Positions 1 through 8,863 of a stretch of DNA of 64,000 bases are shown here, in pieces. The position numbers and the translations under genes were made by a program. The notes beneath the pieces are model-generated. The model had not been told where the DNA came from, did no database searches, and was given only the letters and a program-made list of their open reading frames with translations. Origin of the DNA: Rhodocyclaceae bacterium (GTDB lineage: Bacteria; Pseudomonadota; Gammaproteobacteria; Burkholderiales; Rhodocyclaceae); NCBI GenBank assembly GCA_016721505.1, contig JADKHX010000003.1:558001-622000 (forward strand), in the 5' to 3' direction. Position 1 is the first letter of the stretch. Every line of letters starts with the position of its first letter.

Positions 1-990
1 GCGATGGCGCACATTGATTTAAGTCGCGGCGCAGATGTCATTTTGATCGCACCTGCAACGGCTGATTTTCTAGCCAAGCTGACACATGGCATGGCCGATG
101 ATTTGCTCTCAACACTTTGCCTGGCGCGAGATTGTCCGCTCTTGGTAGCGCCTGCGATGAATCGACAAATGTGGCAGAGCCCGGCCACGCAGCGCAATGT
201 GGCGCAGCTTGGCATTGATGGTGTGAGCGTCTTTGGCCCGGCAAGTGGCGAGCAAGCTTGCGGCGAAACCGGCGCGGGGCGAATGCTGGAAGCGAGCGAA
301 ATTCTCGATGAATTGATCGCGTTTTTTCAACCAAAATTGTTGAACAATCAACGTGTATTGATTACTGCCGGACCAACTTTTGAAGCGATTGATCCGGTGC
401 GCGGATTAACCAACGCTAGCTCGGGGAAAATGGGTTTTGCACTCGCCCGTGCTTGCGTCGAAGCAGGCGCGCAAGTGAGGTTGGTGGCAGGTCCAGTGGT
501 GTTAGATACGCCACGCGGCGCGATGCGTATTGACGTGACCAGCGCTGCGCAAATGCGCGATGCGGTGATGCAGGCGGTTGATGATGCTGATGTGTTTATC
601 GGCGTCGCCGCGGTGGCCGACTATCGGCCAGTCGGAAACGCGGTGCACAAAATAAAAAAAACGGCTGCAATGAGCATTGATTTGGTTGCCAATCCCGATA
701 TTTTGGCGGAGGTCGCCTCGCGTCCGAATGCACCATTTTGTGTGGGCTTTGCGGCGGAGAGTCAAAACTTGGCGAGTTATGCTGAAGGCAAGCGCGTCGC
801 CAAAAAACTGCCGCTAGTGGTCGGCAATTTGGTGCAAGACGGTCTTGGCGGCGACCAAAATGCGGTGACGCTATTTGACGCAAACGGTGCGCATCCGCTG
901 TCTCAGGGACACAAATTGGCAGTGGCGCGCGATATCGTCAAACATCTGGCGACATTGATCAGCAAAGGGAATAGCGATGCACAAAATTGA
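1..990 (+). CDS. coaBC: CoaBC, phosphopantothenoylcysteine decarboxylase / phosphopantothenate-cysteine ligase (5' partial)
   Basis: Bifunctional coenzyme A enzyme: the CoaB half joins cysteine to 4'-phosphopantothenate using CTP, and the CoaC half decarboxylates the product to 4'-phosphopantetheine. The frame is open from base 1, so the start and roughly the first 70-80 residues, including the CoaC active-site histidine, lie outside the window. What remains shows the CoaC motif PAMNRQMW, the cysteine clamp ACGETGAGR, then the CoaB domain starting near VLITAGPTFEAIDPVRG, with NASSGKMG and the KIKK nucleotide-binding stretch. Its last 14 bases overlap dut, indicating translational coupling. 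This pairing is common in proteobacteria. Identification is secure; only the N-terminus is unseen. Confidence 0.95.
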   Translation, partial: AMAHIDLSRGADVILIAPATADFLAKLTHGMADDLLSTLCLARDCPLLVAPAMNRQMWQSPATQRNVAQLGIDGVSVFGPASGEQACGETGAGRMLEASEILDELIAFFQPKLLNNQRVLITAGPTFEAIDPVRGLTNASSGKMGFALARACVEAGAQVRLVAGPVVLDTPRGAMRIDVTSAAQMRDAVMQAVDDADVFIGVAAVADYRPVGNAVHKIKKTAAMSIDLVANPDILAEVASRPNAPFCVGFAAESQNLASYAEGKRVAKKLPLVVGNLVQDGLGGDQNAVTLFDANGAHPLSQGHKLAVARDIVKHLATLISKGNSDAQN

Positions 991-1438
991 CATCAAGATC
1001 ATTGATGCACGACTGCGAGCTGTCGATGCAGCGCTGATGCCGCAATACGCCACAGCAGGTTCGGCTGGCTTAGATTTGCGCGCTTGTATTGACACACCGA
1101 TTCATTTGCAAGCGGGCGCAACGACGCTAATTCCGACTGGTATTGCGATTCATTTGGCCGATCCCAGCCTCGCCGCGATGATTCTGCCGCGCTCAGGTTT
1201 GGGTCACAAGCACGGTATAGTTTTGGGCAATCTCGTCGGTCTGATTGATTCGGATTATCAAGGGCAAATATTTGTGTCTACGTGGAATCGCGGCGCACAT
1301 GAATTTGTTATTAACCCGATGGAGCGTATTGCACAACTGGTGGTTGTTCCAGTTGTGCAGGTCGCATTCAATATTGTCGACGAATTCGACGAAAGCCAAC
1401 GCGGAGCGGGCGGATTTGGAAGCACGGGCAAGACCTAG
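977..1438 (+). CDS. dut: dUTP diphosphatase
   Basis: Hydrolyses dUTP to dUMP and PPi, keeping uracil out of DNA and supplying the dTMP precursor; a cytosolic trimer in the family. The 153-residue length is normal, and all five dUTPase motifs are visible: AGSAGLDLRA, PRSGLG, the GLIDSDYQG loop with its catalytic Asp, ERIAQLV, and the C-terminal P-loop-like RGAGGFGSTGK. The ATG lies inside the end of coaBC (14-base overlap), so the two are co-transcribed. The TAG stop overlaps the left arm of a dispersed repeat hairpin (1437-1470) that may serve as the 3' end. Confidence 0.96.
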   Translation: MHKIDIKIIDARLRAVDAALMPQYATAGSAGLDLRACIDTPIHLQAGATTLIPTGIAIHLADPSLAAMILPRSGLGHKHGIVLGNLVGLIDSDYQGQIFVSTWNRGAHEFVINPMERIAQLVVVPVVQVAFNIVDEFDESQRGAGGFGSTGKT

Positions 1439-1476
1439 TTGGTGTTGACAGCGTGTCGTCAGCACCAACTGGCGAG
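1437..1476 (+). repeat. Dispersed repeat, short form, with extended hairpin
   Basis: A copy of the window's repeat family, between the convergent genes dut and aceB. The ends are TGACAGCGTGT and CAGCACCAACTGGC. Here the left flank AGTTGGTGTTGAC (1437-1449) is complementary at 12 of 13 positions to GTCAGCACCAACT (1458-1470) across an 8-base loop, so this copy can form a long hairpin. It is followed by TTAATTTT. The position just after a stop codon suggests a transcript-end role, which is inference. Confidence 0.8.
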
Positions 1477-1486
1477 TTAATTTTCC

Positions 1487-3082
1487 CTAGTCCATCGCCT
1501 CGTACAACGGCAACGTCAAGAACTCCGGATAGTTTTCTGAGAGTGACATTTCCTCAAATATGACTGCCGCTTGCTCGTAAGTTTTGACATCGTCGCCTGC
1601 CGCACTGACGGTCGCTTTTACTTTCGCGAGTTCTTCAGCAATTAGCCCGCGCACCATATCGGCAGTCACTTTGCGACCATCATCAAGCACGCCTTTGGGC
1701 GACACTACCCATTGCCAGATTTGCGAGCGCGAAATTTCTGCGGTCGCTGCATCTTCCATCAAATTGTGTATCGGTACGCAGCCGTTGCCGGCCAGCCACG
1801 AACCGAGGTAGTGCACGCCGACATTGATGTTGTTGCGCACGCCAGCTTCGGTGATGGGGGTTTCGGGTAAAAAATTGAGCCAATCCTTAGCGCCGAAATT
1901 TTCGTCGCGTTGCTTTTCCCATTGGTTGGGTTTTTCGCCCAGTACTTTTTGGAATTCTTCCGCAGCAATAGAAACAAGTCCAGGATGCGCGACCCAGCCA
2001 CCGTCAAAGCCGTCGTTGGCATCGCGGGTTTTATCATGACGGATTCCGGCTAGCGCTTTTTCGTTGGCGACTGGATCGTTCTTAATCGGAATCAGCGCGC
2101 TCATGCCGCCCATCGCCGGTGCGCCGCGCTTGTGGCAGGCTTTGACCAGTGCCAGTGCGTAGCTGCGCATGAAGGGAACTTCCATCGTGATAGCGCTGCG
2201 CTGCGCCAGGCAAAAATTCTTGTTGCGCTTGAATTTTTTGATGCACGAAAAAATGTAGTCCCAGCGTCCCGCATTCAGACCCGCACTGTGTTCGCGCAGT
2301 TCGTACAAAATTTCTTCAAGTTCAAAGGTCGCCAATATCGTCTCGATCAAAACTGTCGCTTTAATCGTGCCTTGCGGTATGCCGATTTCATTTTGCGCCA
2401 TCACGAAAATGTCGTTCCACAAACGCGCTTCCAGGTGAGATTCCATTTTTGGCAAATAGTAAAACGGCCCTGCGCCGCGTGCGATCTGTTCCTTTGCATT
2501 GTGAAAAAACACCAACGCGAAATCGAATACGCCGCCAGATACACGCTGGCCATCGACCAACACATGTTTTTCGTCCAAATGCCAGCCGCGCGGGCGGATT
2601 TGTAGCGTGGCGATTTTGTCGTTGAGTTTGTATTCTTTGCCCGCTTCGTTTTTAAAACTTAGTTCGCGCCGAATCGCTTTGTGGATATTGATTTGTCCCT
2701 GAATCTGGTTTTCCCATTTCGGGCTGTTGGAATCCTCAAAATCGCTCATGTAACTATCTGCGCCGGAATTGAAGGCGTTAATAATAATCTTGGCTTCTAC
2801 CGGGCCGGTGATTTCGGTGCGGCGACGCTCCAGCGCTTTGGGTAGGGGCGCAATTTTCCAGTTGCCATCGCGAACATGCTTCGTTTCGGGCAAGAAATCC
2901 GGCATTTCACCTGCGTCGATGCGCGCTTGGCGTGTGATTCGTGCCGCCAACAATTCACGCCGACGCGGCTCGAATGCACGATGCAATTTGGCGACAAAAG
3001 CCAGCGCTTCGGGCGTGAGAATGGTCGCGAATTCAGCTGAAACGGGTGCGGTGATTTGAACGCCAGCAGGCATTGTGCTCAT
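1487..3082 (-). CDS. aceB: Malate synthase A
   Basis: Condenses glyoxylate with acetyl-CoA to malate, the second step of the glyoxylate shunt. The 531-residue length fits the A isoform rather than the ~720-residue G isoform. Visible family stretches include NSGADSYMSDFEDSNSP, LQIRPRGWHLDEKH with the catalytic arginine, KATVLIETILATFEL, and the C-terminal SRSQIWQWV. The ATG at 3082 follows a good ribosome site (AAGGAAAACAA, reading on the minus strand). It is divergent from a LysR-type gene across 150 bp, and aceA lies 1.15 kb beyond that gene, so the three form a glyoxylate-shunt cluster split by the regulator. Confidence 0.96.
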   Translation of the reverse strand: MSTMPAGVQITAPVSAEFATILTPEALAFVAKLHRAFEPRRRELLAARITRQARIDAGEMPDFLPETKHVRDGNWKIAPLPKALERRRTEITGPVEAKIIINAFNSGADSYMSDFEDSNSPKWENQIQGQINIHKAIRRELSFKNEAGKEYKLNDKIATLQIRPRGWHLDEKHVLVDGQRVSGGVFDFALVFFHNAKEQIARGAGPFYYLPKMESHLEARLWNDIFVMAQNEIGIPQGTIKATVLIETILATFELEEILYELREHSAGLNAGRWDYIFSCIKKFKRNKNFCLAQRSAITMEVPFMRSYALALVKACHKRGAPAMGGMSALIPIKNDPVANEKALAGIRHDKTRDANDGFDGGWVAHPGLVSIAAEEFQKVLGEKPNQWEKQRDENFGAKDWLNFLPETPITEAGVRNNINVGVHYLGSWLAGNGCVPIHNLMEDAATAEISRSQIWQWVVSPKGVLDDGRKVTADMVRGLIAEELAKVKATVSAAGDDVKTYEQAAVIFEEMSLSENYPEFLTLPLYEAMD

Positions 3083-3188
3083 TTGTTTTCCTTAAATTTG
3101 TCGGTGAATGTGGGCGAATTTGGGTACAAAGCGAAACTCTATTACATTACAAACATCGTGATAAGCTGAGCATTTGTTCATTCAGTAG

Positions 3189-3201
3189 ATACTTAAAGTA
3201 T
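3189..3201. promoter_or_regulatory. Palindrome in the aceB / LysR divergent region
   Basis: ATACTT-A-AAGTAT is a perfect 6-bp-arm palindrome in the 150-bp region between aceB (minus) and the LysR-type gene (plus). LysR regulators commonly bind interrupted AT-rich palindromes in such divergent regions, so this is a candidate operator for autoregulation and/or aceB control. Only the palindrome is seen; the binding role is inferred. Confidence 0.35.
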
Positions 3202-3232
3202 TGAATCGAGTATCGAATAAAAGTCGCCATCC

Positions 3233-4129
3233 ATGAGCCATTTCAAACAAATACAAGCCTTTGTGAATGCAGCCACACGCGGCTCGCTGGCCGAAGCGGC
3301 GCGACTGGACGAGGTAACGCCGGTGGTCATCGGGCGGCGCATTGATGCGCTGGAGACGCGCTTGGGCGTGCGGCTCTTGCTACGCACAACGCGCAAACTC
3401 ACGCTAACGCGGGAAGGCCAAGCGTTTTTAGAAGATTGTCAGCGCGTGCTAACCGATTTGAGCAACGCAGAAACGGCCGTCTCGCTTGGCAGCATTCGTG
3501 CGCGTGGGCATATCAAAATTTCTGCACCCGCCGGATTTGGGCGGCGACATGTCGCCCCGCACCTGGCGACATTTCAGGCCGAGCATCCCGACGTGCGCAT
3601 CAATCTCGATTTGACCGACCGGCTGGTGGATTTGATGAATGAAAGCGTCGATTGCGCGGTGCGAATCGGCGAGATGGATGATTCAAATTTAGTCAGCGTG
3701 CGCTTGGGTGAAATGCGCCGCGTGATCGTCGCCGCCCCAAAATATTCGCGCGCCAACGGCGTACCATCAGCACCAGCTGAGCTTGCTCACCACAACTGCT
3801 TAGCACTTACGCAACAGCGCGGTTGGTCGTTGATGGCGAATGGGGAATTGCAGGTCGTCAAAGTCGCAGGCAATTTGGAAAGCAACGACGGCGCCGTGTT
3901 GCGCGAATGGGCGCTGGCCGGCAAAGGGTTGGCATGGCGCTCGTGGTGGGAAGTTGGCAATGATGTGCTCAAAGGCAAACTCAAAACTGTGCTCGACGAT
4001 TGCGCTGCGCCGCCGGTCGGGATATATGTAGTGTTTCCAGATCGTCGGCATTTGCCGCTACGAGTGCGATTGTTTATTGATATGCTGAAAGCATGTTATG
4101 CGCGTAGTGATTATTGGGAGCGTGCTTGA
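3233..4129 (+). CDS. LysR-type transcriptional regulator
   Basis: 298-residue LysR-family protein: an N-terminal winged HTH at about residues 1-60 (FKQIQAFVNAATRGSLAEAA then VIGRRIDALETRLGVRLL), a linker helix, and a periplasmic-binding-like effector domain from about residue 90. It belongs to the broad CrgA-like group by its RTTRKLTLTREG segment. It sits between aceB and aceA and is divergent from aceB, so control of the glyoxylate shunt is a reasonable but untested guess. It ends about 10 bp before a dispersed repeat and is followed by a strong hairpin terminator shared with aceA. The effector cannot be told from sequence. Confidence 0.9.
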   Translation: MSHFKQIQAFVNAATRGSLAEAARLDEVTPVVIGRRIDALETRLGVRLLLRTTRKLTLTREGQAFLEDCQRVLTDLSNAETAVSLGSIRARGHIKISAPAGFGRRHVAPHLATFQAEHPDVRINLDLTDRLVDLMNESVDCAVRIGEMDDSNLVSVRLGEMRRVIVAAPKYSRANGVPSAPAELAHHNCLALTQQRGWSLMANGELQVVKVAGNLESNDGAVLREWALAGKGLAWRSWWEVGNDVLKGKLKTVLDDCAAPPVGIYVVFPDRRHLPLRVRLFIDMLKACYARSDYWERA

Positions 4130-4140
4130 CGCAGTGTGCT

Positions 4141-4168
4141 CAGTTGGTGCTGGTGACACGCTGTCATA
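4141..4168 (-). repeat. Dispersed repeat, short form (reverse orientation)
   Basis: CAGTTGGTGCTG followed by GTGACACGCTGTCA: the reverse complement of the family core with no middle insert. It lies between the stop of the LysR-type gene and the terminator at 4178-4217. Confidence 0.75.
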
Positions 4169-4177
4169 CGCGTGGGT

Positions 4178-4217
4178 AAAAAAAAGCCGCGACTCGAATC
4201 AAGCGCGGCTTTTTTTA
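4178..4217. terminator. Bidirectional intrinsic terminator between the LysR-type gene and aceA
   Basis: AGCCGCG (4185-4191) pairs with CGCGGCT (4204-4210), flanked by a run of A on the left and seven T on the right. It therefore works as a Rho-independent terminator in both directions for the convergent genes. Confidence 0.88.
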
Positions 4218-4230
4218 CAATGAAAAACGC

Positions 4231-5529
4231 TTAGTGAAACTGTTCTTCTTCCGTCGAACCTGTCAGTGCTGTTACTGACGATGTGCCGCCTTGAATGACG
4301 GTGGTGACTTCGTCGAAATAACCGGTGCCGACTTCTTGCTGATGCGATACAAAGGTGTAGCCACGGTCGCGCGCGGCAAATTCTGGTTCTTGTACCTTCT
4401 CGACATACGCTGACATTCCGCGAGCCACATAATCTTGTGCGAGGTCGTACATGTGGTACCACATGTTGTGAATGCCGGCGAGGGTGATGAATTGGTATTT
4501 GTAGCCCATTGCGCCGAGTTCGCGCTGGAATTTGGCGATGGTGGCATCGTCGAGGTTTTTCTTCCAGTTGAATGAGGGCGAGCAGTTGTAGGCGAGCAAT
4601 TTACCGGGGAATTTTGCGCGAATTGCTTCGGCAAATTTACGTGCGAATTCCAAATCCGGTGTGCCGGTTTCGCACCACACCATGTCAGCGTAGGGCGCAT
4701 AGGCGAGACCGCGGCTGATGGCTTGGTCGAGACCTTTGTAGGTCTTGTAGAAACCTTCTGCAGTGCGTTCGCCGGTAATGAACGGCTTGTCGTTGTCGTC
4801 CACATCCGAAGTCACAAGATCGGCAGCTTCGGCGTCGGTGCGGGCGAGGATGATAGTGGGCACACCCATCACGTCGGCGGCCATGCGCGCGGCGATCAGT
4901 TTTTGTACGGCTTCTTGCGTTGGCACCAAAACTTTGCCGCCCATGTGGCCGCATTTTTTGACTGAAGCGAGCTGGTCTTCAAAATGCACACCAGCAGCGC
5001 CGGAGCGAATCATGGCTTTCATCAACTCAAATGCATTGAGAACGCCACCGAATCCGGCTTCGGCATCGGCAACGATAGGCGCGAAATAATCGATGTAGCC
5101 TTTGTCGCCAGCGTCTATGCCTTTGGAATGTTGGATTTCGTCGGCACGACGGAAAGAGTTGTTAATGCGCTCGACAACCTTTGGCACGGAGTCGACGGGG
5201 TAGAGTGATTGATCTGGATACATTGCGGCGTAGCCGTTGTTGTCGGCGGCGACTTGCCAGCCGGACAAGTAAATTGCTTTGATACCAGCTTTGACTTGCT
5301 GCATTGCTTGGCCGCCGGTGAGCGCGCCTAAGCAATTGACGTAGGGCGTGTTGTTGACCAAGTCCCAAAGTTTGTCAGCGCCGCGTTGCGCCAGTGTGTT
5401 TTCGATTTGGAACGAGCCGCGCAAACGAACGATGTCTTCGGCGGTGTAGCCGCGTTTGATGCCTTTCCAGCGTGGGTTTTCGGCCCAGTCTTTGGCCAGA
5501 GCGGCAGCTTGTGCTTTACGGTCAGTCAT
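4231..5529 (-). CDS. aceA: Isocitrate lyase
   Basis: Cleaves isocitrate into glyoxylate and succinate, the committing step of the glyoxylate shunt, needed for growth on acetate or fatty acids. The 432-residue length is typical. The catalytic loop KKCGHMGGKV with its active-site cysteine, the NCSPSFNW motif and the metal-binding acidic stretches are present. The frame stays open upstream to 5586, but the start at 5529 is chosen: it has AAGGAACT just before it, matches the family N-terminus (MTDRKAQ), and lies about 50 bases after a strong promoter whose start site would fall near 5582. It shares a bidirectional terminator with the LysR-type gene. Confidence 0.96.
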   Translation of the reverse strand: MTDRKAQAAALAKDWAENPRWKGIKRGYTAEDIVRLRGSFQIENTLAQRGADKLWDLVNNTPYVNCLGALTGGQAMQQVKAGIKAIYLSGWQVAADNNGYAAMYPDQSLYPVDSVPKVVERINNSFRRADEIQHSKGIDAGDKGYIDYFAPIVADAEAGFGGVLNAFELMKAMIRSGAAGVHFEDQLASVKKCGHMGGKVLVPTQEAVQKLIAARMAADVMGVPTIILARTDAEAADLVTSDVDDNDKPFITGERTAEGFYKTYKGLDQAISRGLAYAPYADMVWCETGTPDLEFARKFAEAIRAKFPGKLLAYNCSPSFNWKKNLDDATIAKFQRELGAMGYKYQFITLAGIHNMWYHMYDLAQDYVARGMSAYVEKVQEPEFAARDRGYTFVSHQQEVGTGYFDEVTTVIQGGTSSVTALTGSTEEEQFH

Positions 5530-5588
5530 TGGAGTTCCTTTGTGAAGTGAGTAGGCGGTCACGCTCAAGCTCGGCGACCACGGCATAA

Positions 5589-5617
5589 AGTTTACGTTAG
5601 GGATTGCGCTATGTCAA
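5589..5617 (-). promoter_or_regulatory. Sigma-70 promoter of aceA
   Basis: On the minus strand, a perfect TTGACA (5617-5612) and TAAACT (5594-5589) are separated by 17 bp. The start point would fall near 5582, giving about 50 bases of leader before the aceA ATG. Confidence 0.8.
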
Positions 5618-5619
5618 CA

Positions 5620-5633
5620 GTCTTATATAAGAC
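5620..5633. promoter_or_regulatory. Palindromic operator next to the aceA -35 box
   Basis: GTCTTATATAAGAC is a perfect 14-bp palindrome starting 3 bp upstream of the aceA -35 hexamer. Perfect AT-rich palindromes of this size suit a dimeric regulator (for example GntR type). The protein that binds it is not identifiable from this window, and its place upstream of -35 would suit either an activator or a repressor that covers the -35 box. Confidence 0.6.
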
Positions 5634-5700
5634 ATATTACATTAAGCTTGGCGCGCTATCTGTTTGAAAAATATGGAAATGCATTTGATAGGCAAAATGT

Positions 5701-6186
5701 CTACGCCGCGTGAATTGCTGTTTTGCTCACAATCACACCATCTTCGTCGGCATAAATCCATTCACCGGGAACAAAGTCGACATCGCCAAACGAGACAACG
5801 ATATCTGCTTCGCCGACATTTTTCTTGACGGTTTTCATCGGATGCGTGTCGATGGCAAAAACCCCAATATCCATTTCAGCTATCGCACGTGAATCCCGAA
5901 TGCAGCCGTTGACCACAATACCAGCCCAGTCATTTTTGAGACCGAGACTGGCGAGTTGATCACCGACCAGTGCACGCCGAATACTGCCGCCACCGTCGAT
6001 AACCAGAACTCGTCCTTGCCCCGCCGACTCAAGGGCTTTGCGCACGAAGGAGTTGTCTTCAAAAACGCGCAGCGTTGCAATTTGACCGTGAAAGGCAGTC
6101 TTGCCACCAAAACTGGTGAACATCGGTTCGACGACGCGCACAGCGTCTTCATGTGTGTCACAAAGATCCGTAGTCAGATAGGTCAT
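5701..6186 (-). CDS. rraA: RraA family protein (RNase E activity regulator / HMG aldolase fold)
   Basis: 161 residues, the normal RraA length. RraA proteins either inhibit RNase E or act as class II 4-hydroxy-4-methyl-2-oxoglutarate/oxaloacetate aldolases; both share this fold. The glycine-rich VLVIDGGGSIRRALVGD, VNGCIRDS with the substrate Arg-Asp pair, and PGEWIYADEDGVIV are seen. Because the catalytic-type residues GD and RD are present, aldolase or decarboxylase activity cannot be excluded. It lies downstream of clpA on the same strand, but a hairpin terminator separates them, so it probably has its own promoter. Confidence 0.88.
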   Translation of the reverse strand: MTYLTTDLCDTHEDAVRVVEPMFTSFGGKTAFHGQIATLRVFEDNSFVRKALESAGQGRVLVIDGGGSIRRALVGDQLASLGLKNDWAGIVVNGCIRDSRAIAEMDIGVFAIDTHPMKTVKKNVGEADIVVSFGDVDFVPGEWIYADEDGVIVSKTAIHAA

Positions 6187-6202
6187 ATCGATTCCTCAGA
6201 AA

Positions 6203-6239
6203 TAAAAAACGCGCCACACGTTTTAAATGTGCGGCGCGT
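6203..6239 (-). terminator. Rho-independent terminator after clpA
   Basis: Read on the minus strand, ACGCGCCGCAC (6239-6229) pairs with GTGTGGCGCGT (6219-6209) with one mismatch, followed by TTTTTTATTT. It lies 27 bp past the clpA stop codon. Confidence 0.8.
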
Positions 6240-6266
6240 CGAGTGTAGAAAAGATTCAGTCGAGCG

Positions 6267-8543
6267 TCAGTGCTGTATCGGTGCAGGCGCTGCAACATCA
6301 GACTCGGTCGCCGGAAAAGTCAATTTAACTTTTTCGTTTTCGTCCAAATCTATTGTCACGCGGCCACCATGAACGAGTTGTCCAAATAGCAGTTCATCCG
6401 CCAGCGCTGCACGTATCGTGTCTTGTATCAGGCGCGCCATTGGTCGCGCGCCCATCAGTGGATCGAAACCCTTTTCGCCCAGCCATGCACGTAGCGTGTC
6501 GGTGAAAATCGCCTCGACTTTTTTCTCGTGTAACTGGCCTTCGAGCTGCATCAAGAACTTATCAACGACACGCAGAATAATCGCCGCATCAAGTGCTTTG
6601 AATGAGATGATGGCGTCGAGGCGATTGCGGAACTCAGGCGAGAACATGCGCTTGATATCGCCCATTTCATCGGCCTGACCTTTATTGGAGGTAAAGCCAA
6701 TGTTAGATTTTTGTAGTGCTTCGGCACCCGCGTTGGTGGTCATCACAATAATCACATTGCGAAAATCCGCCTTGCGACCATTGTTGTCTGTCAGCGTGCC
6801 GTGATCCATCACTTGCAACAAGATGTTGAACACATCGGGATGGGCTTTTTCAATCTCGTCGAGCAGTAATACCGAATGCGGTTTCTTGGTCACCGCTTCG
6901 GTCAACAATCCACCTTGGTCGAAACCAACATAGCCAGGTGGTGCACCGATTAGACGACTCACCGCGTGGCGTTCCATGTATTCAGACATATCGAATCGAA
7001 TCAACTCAATGCCCATTGAATAAGCGAGCTGTCGCGCGACTTCAGTTTTGCCAACCCCAGTAGGGCCGGAAAAAAGAAAATTGCCAATGGGTTTTTGTGG
7101 CTGACCCAAGCCTGAGCGCGACATCTTGATTGCTTTAGCCAAGGCCTCTATTGCCGAGTCCTGACCGAACACCAGATTTTTCAAATCGCGATCAAGGTTT
7201 TTGAGTGCGGAACGATCATCCGCAGATACATGCTGTGGCGGAATGCGGGCAATTTTGGCGACGACTTCTTCAATTTCCAGCTTGCCAATTGTTTTCTTCT
7301 GTTTCGACTTCGGCAGAATTCTTTGCGCGGCGCCGGCCTCATCAATGACGTCAATCGCCTTGTCGGGCAAATGGCGATCATTGATGTATTTGGCAGAAAG
7401 TTCCGCTGCAACAGAAATCGCGGTCGCGGAATACTTAACGCCGTGATGCTCCTCAAAGCGGCTCTTCAAGCCACGCAAAATCGAAACGGTTTGCTCTACG
7501 CTCGGTTCTTCAACGTCGACTTTTTGGAACCGTCGCGACAAGGCATGGTCTTTTTCGAATACGCCGCGGTATTCAGCATACGTCGTCGCGCCGATGCATT
7601 TCAATTCACCGGAAGCCAGCGCGGGCTTGAGTAAATTCGACGCGTCCAGCGTGCCGCCCGATGCGGCACCCGCGCCGATCAGTGTGTGGATTTCGTCGAT
7701 GAATAAAATTGCATTCGGGTCGCCGAGCAATTGTTTAAGCACGCCTTTCAAGCGCTGCTCAAAATCTCCGCGATATTTGGTTCCGGCAAGCAGCGCGCCC
7801 ATGTCCAAGGAGTGCACTACGCATTTAGACAAAATTTCTGGCACGCGGCCTTCGACGATACGATGGGCGAGCCCTTCCGCAATAGCCGTCTTGCCGACAC
7901 CGGCCTCGCCAACCAACAGCGGATTGTTTTTGCGCCTACGGCACAAGGTTTGAACAACTCGTTCAAGTTCTCTTTCGCGACCGATTAGCGGATCGATTTT
8001 TCCCGTCAGTGCTTGTTGATTCAAATTTACTGTGAATGAATCCAAAGGGCTGTTTTTTTCCGCTGCTTCGGATTCGGTTTCGGCAGATTCTTCTTTGCCA
8101 GCCGGATGCGGCGTTTTGGTAATGCCATGCGAAATAAAATTCACCACATCAAGGCGTGAGACGTTTTGACGTTGCAAGAAAAATACTGCGTGAGAATCTT
8201 TTTCGCCAAAAATGGCGACCAGCACATTGGCGCCGGTAACTTCTTTCTTGCCCGACGACTGAACGTGCAAAATCGCACGCTGAATAACGCGTTGGAATCC
8301 CAAGGTCGGCTGGGTATCAATTTCGTCCAGACCACCAATAGTTGGGGTGTGTTCGCTGATAAACGTCAGTAGTTCCTTGCGCAAGCCTTCCGCATCGGCG
8401 GCGCATGCACGCAAAACATCCGCAGCACTCGGGTTGTCTAGCAACGCTAGCAGCAAGTGCTCAACGGTTATGAATTCGTGGCGCTTTTGTCGTGCTTCTA
8501 CAAAAGCCATATGCAGGCTGACTTCGAGTTCCTGAGCAATCAT
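6267..8543 (-). CDS. clpA: ClpA, ATPase subunit of ClpAP protease
   Basis: AAA+ unfoldase that feeds substrates, including ClpS-delivered N-degron proteins, into ClpP. At 758 residues it has the usual ClpA length: an N-terminal Clp repeat domain (about 1-145), D1 with Walker A GEAGVGKTAIAEG and Walker B ILFIDEIHTLIGAG, and D2 with Walker A GPTGVGKTEVARQ and VLLLDEIEKAH. The ClpP-docking loop reads SNIGFTSN, with IGF instead of the more common ClpA IGL. The start codon overlaps the clpS stop by one base (TGATG), so the two are translationally coupled. ClpP is not in the window. Confidence 0.97.
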   Translation of the reverse strand: MIAQELEVSLHMAFVEARQKRHEFITVEHLLLALLDNPSAADVLRACAADAEGLRKELLTFISEHTPTIGGLDEIDTQPTLGFQRVIQRAILHVQSSGKKEVTGANVLVAIFGEKDSHAVFFLQRQNVSRLDVVNFISHGITKTPHPAGKEESAETESEAAEKNSPLDSFTVNLNQQALTGKIDPLIGRERELERVVQTLCRRRKNNPLLVGEAGVGKTAIAEGLAHRIVEGRVPEILSKCVVHSLDMGALLAGTKYRGDFEQRLKGVLKQLLGDPNAILFIDEIHTLIGAGAASGGTLDASNLLKPALASGELKCIGATTYAEYRGVFEKDHALSRRFQKVDVEEPSVEQTVSILRGLKSRFEEHHGVKYSATAISVAAELSAKYINDRHLPDKAIDVIDEAGAAQRILPKSKQKKTIGKLEIEEVVAKIARIPPQHVSADDRSALKNLDRDLKNLVFGQDSAIEALAKAIKMSRSGLGQPQKPIGNFLFSGPTGVGKTEVARQLAYSMGIELIRFDMSEYMERHAVSRLIGAPPGYVGFDQGGLLTEAVTKKPHSVLLLDEIEKAHPDVFNILLQVMDHGTLTDNNGRKADFRNVIIVMTTNAGAEALQKSNIGFTSNKGQADEMGDIKRMFSPEFRNRLDAIISFKALDAAIILRVVDKFLMQLEGQLHEKKVEAIFTDTLRAWLGEKGFDPLMGARPMARLIQDTIRAALADELLFGQLVHGGRVTIDLDENEKVKLTFPATESDVAAPAPIQH

Positions 8544-8863
8544 CAGTTTTCCTCCATTACGCAGGCCAGCGGATGCTGATGCCGACGGGAAAATGCTTCG
8601 ACTTGTTCAACCTTTGTAGCCGCCACATCGCGAGGGTAAGTACCGCAAACACCTTTCCCATCTCGATGTACGTGCAACATTACCATGGTCGCTTGCTCGC
8701 GAGAGAGCCCAAAGAACTTCTCTAGGACGATGACGACGAAGTCCATTGGAGTGAAATCATCGTTAAGCAACAACACCTTAAACATTGGTGGAGGCTTAAC
8801 TCGACTTTTTTCCGGAAGCAGGACAGCACCGCCATCACGTTCGATTTGCTTGCGCGTGACCAT
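8543..8863 (-). CDS. clpS: ClpS, N-end rule adaptor
   Basis: 106-residue adaptor that binds N-terminal degradation signals and hands them to ClpA. The core motifs LLNDDFTPMDFVV (peptide pocket, with its DD pair), HVHRDGKGVCGTYPRDVA and the ending HPLACVMEE are all present after a flexible N-terminus rich in Lys and Pro. It is the first gene of the clpS-clpA operon and is divergent from the cold-shock gene, a common betaproteobacterial arrangement. Confidence 0.96.
   Translation of the reverse strand: MVTRKQIERDGGAVLLPEKSRVKPPPMFKVLLLNDDFTPMDFVVIVLEKFFGLSREQATMVMLHVHRDGKGVCGTYPRDVAATKVEQVEAFSRRHQHPLACVMEEN

Noticed and set aside
5530..5586. Upstream extension of aceA to 5586
   Set aside because: It runs into the promoter and lacks a ribosome site; the 5529 start has one.
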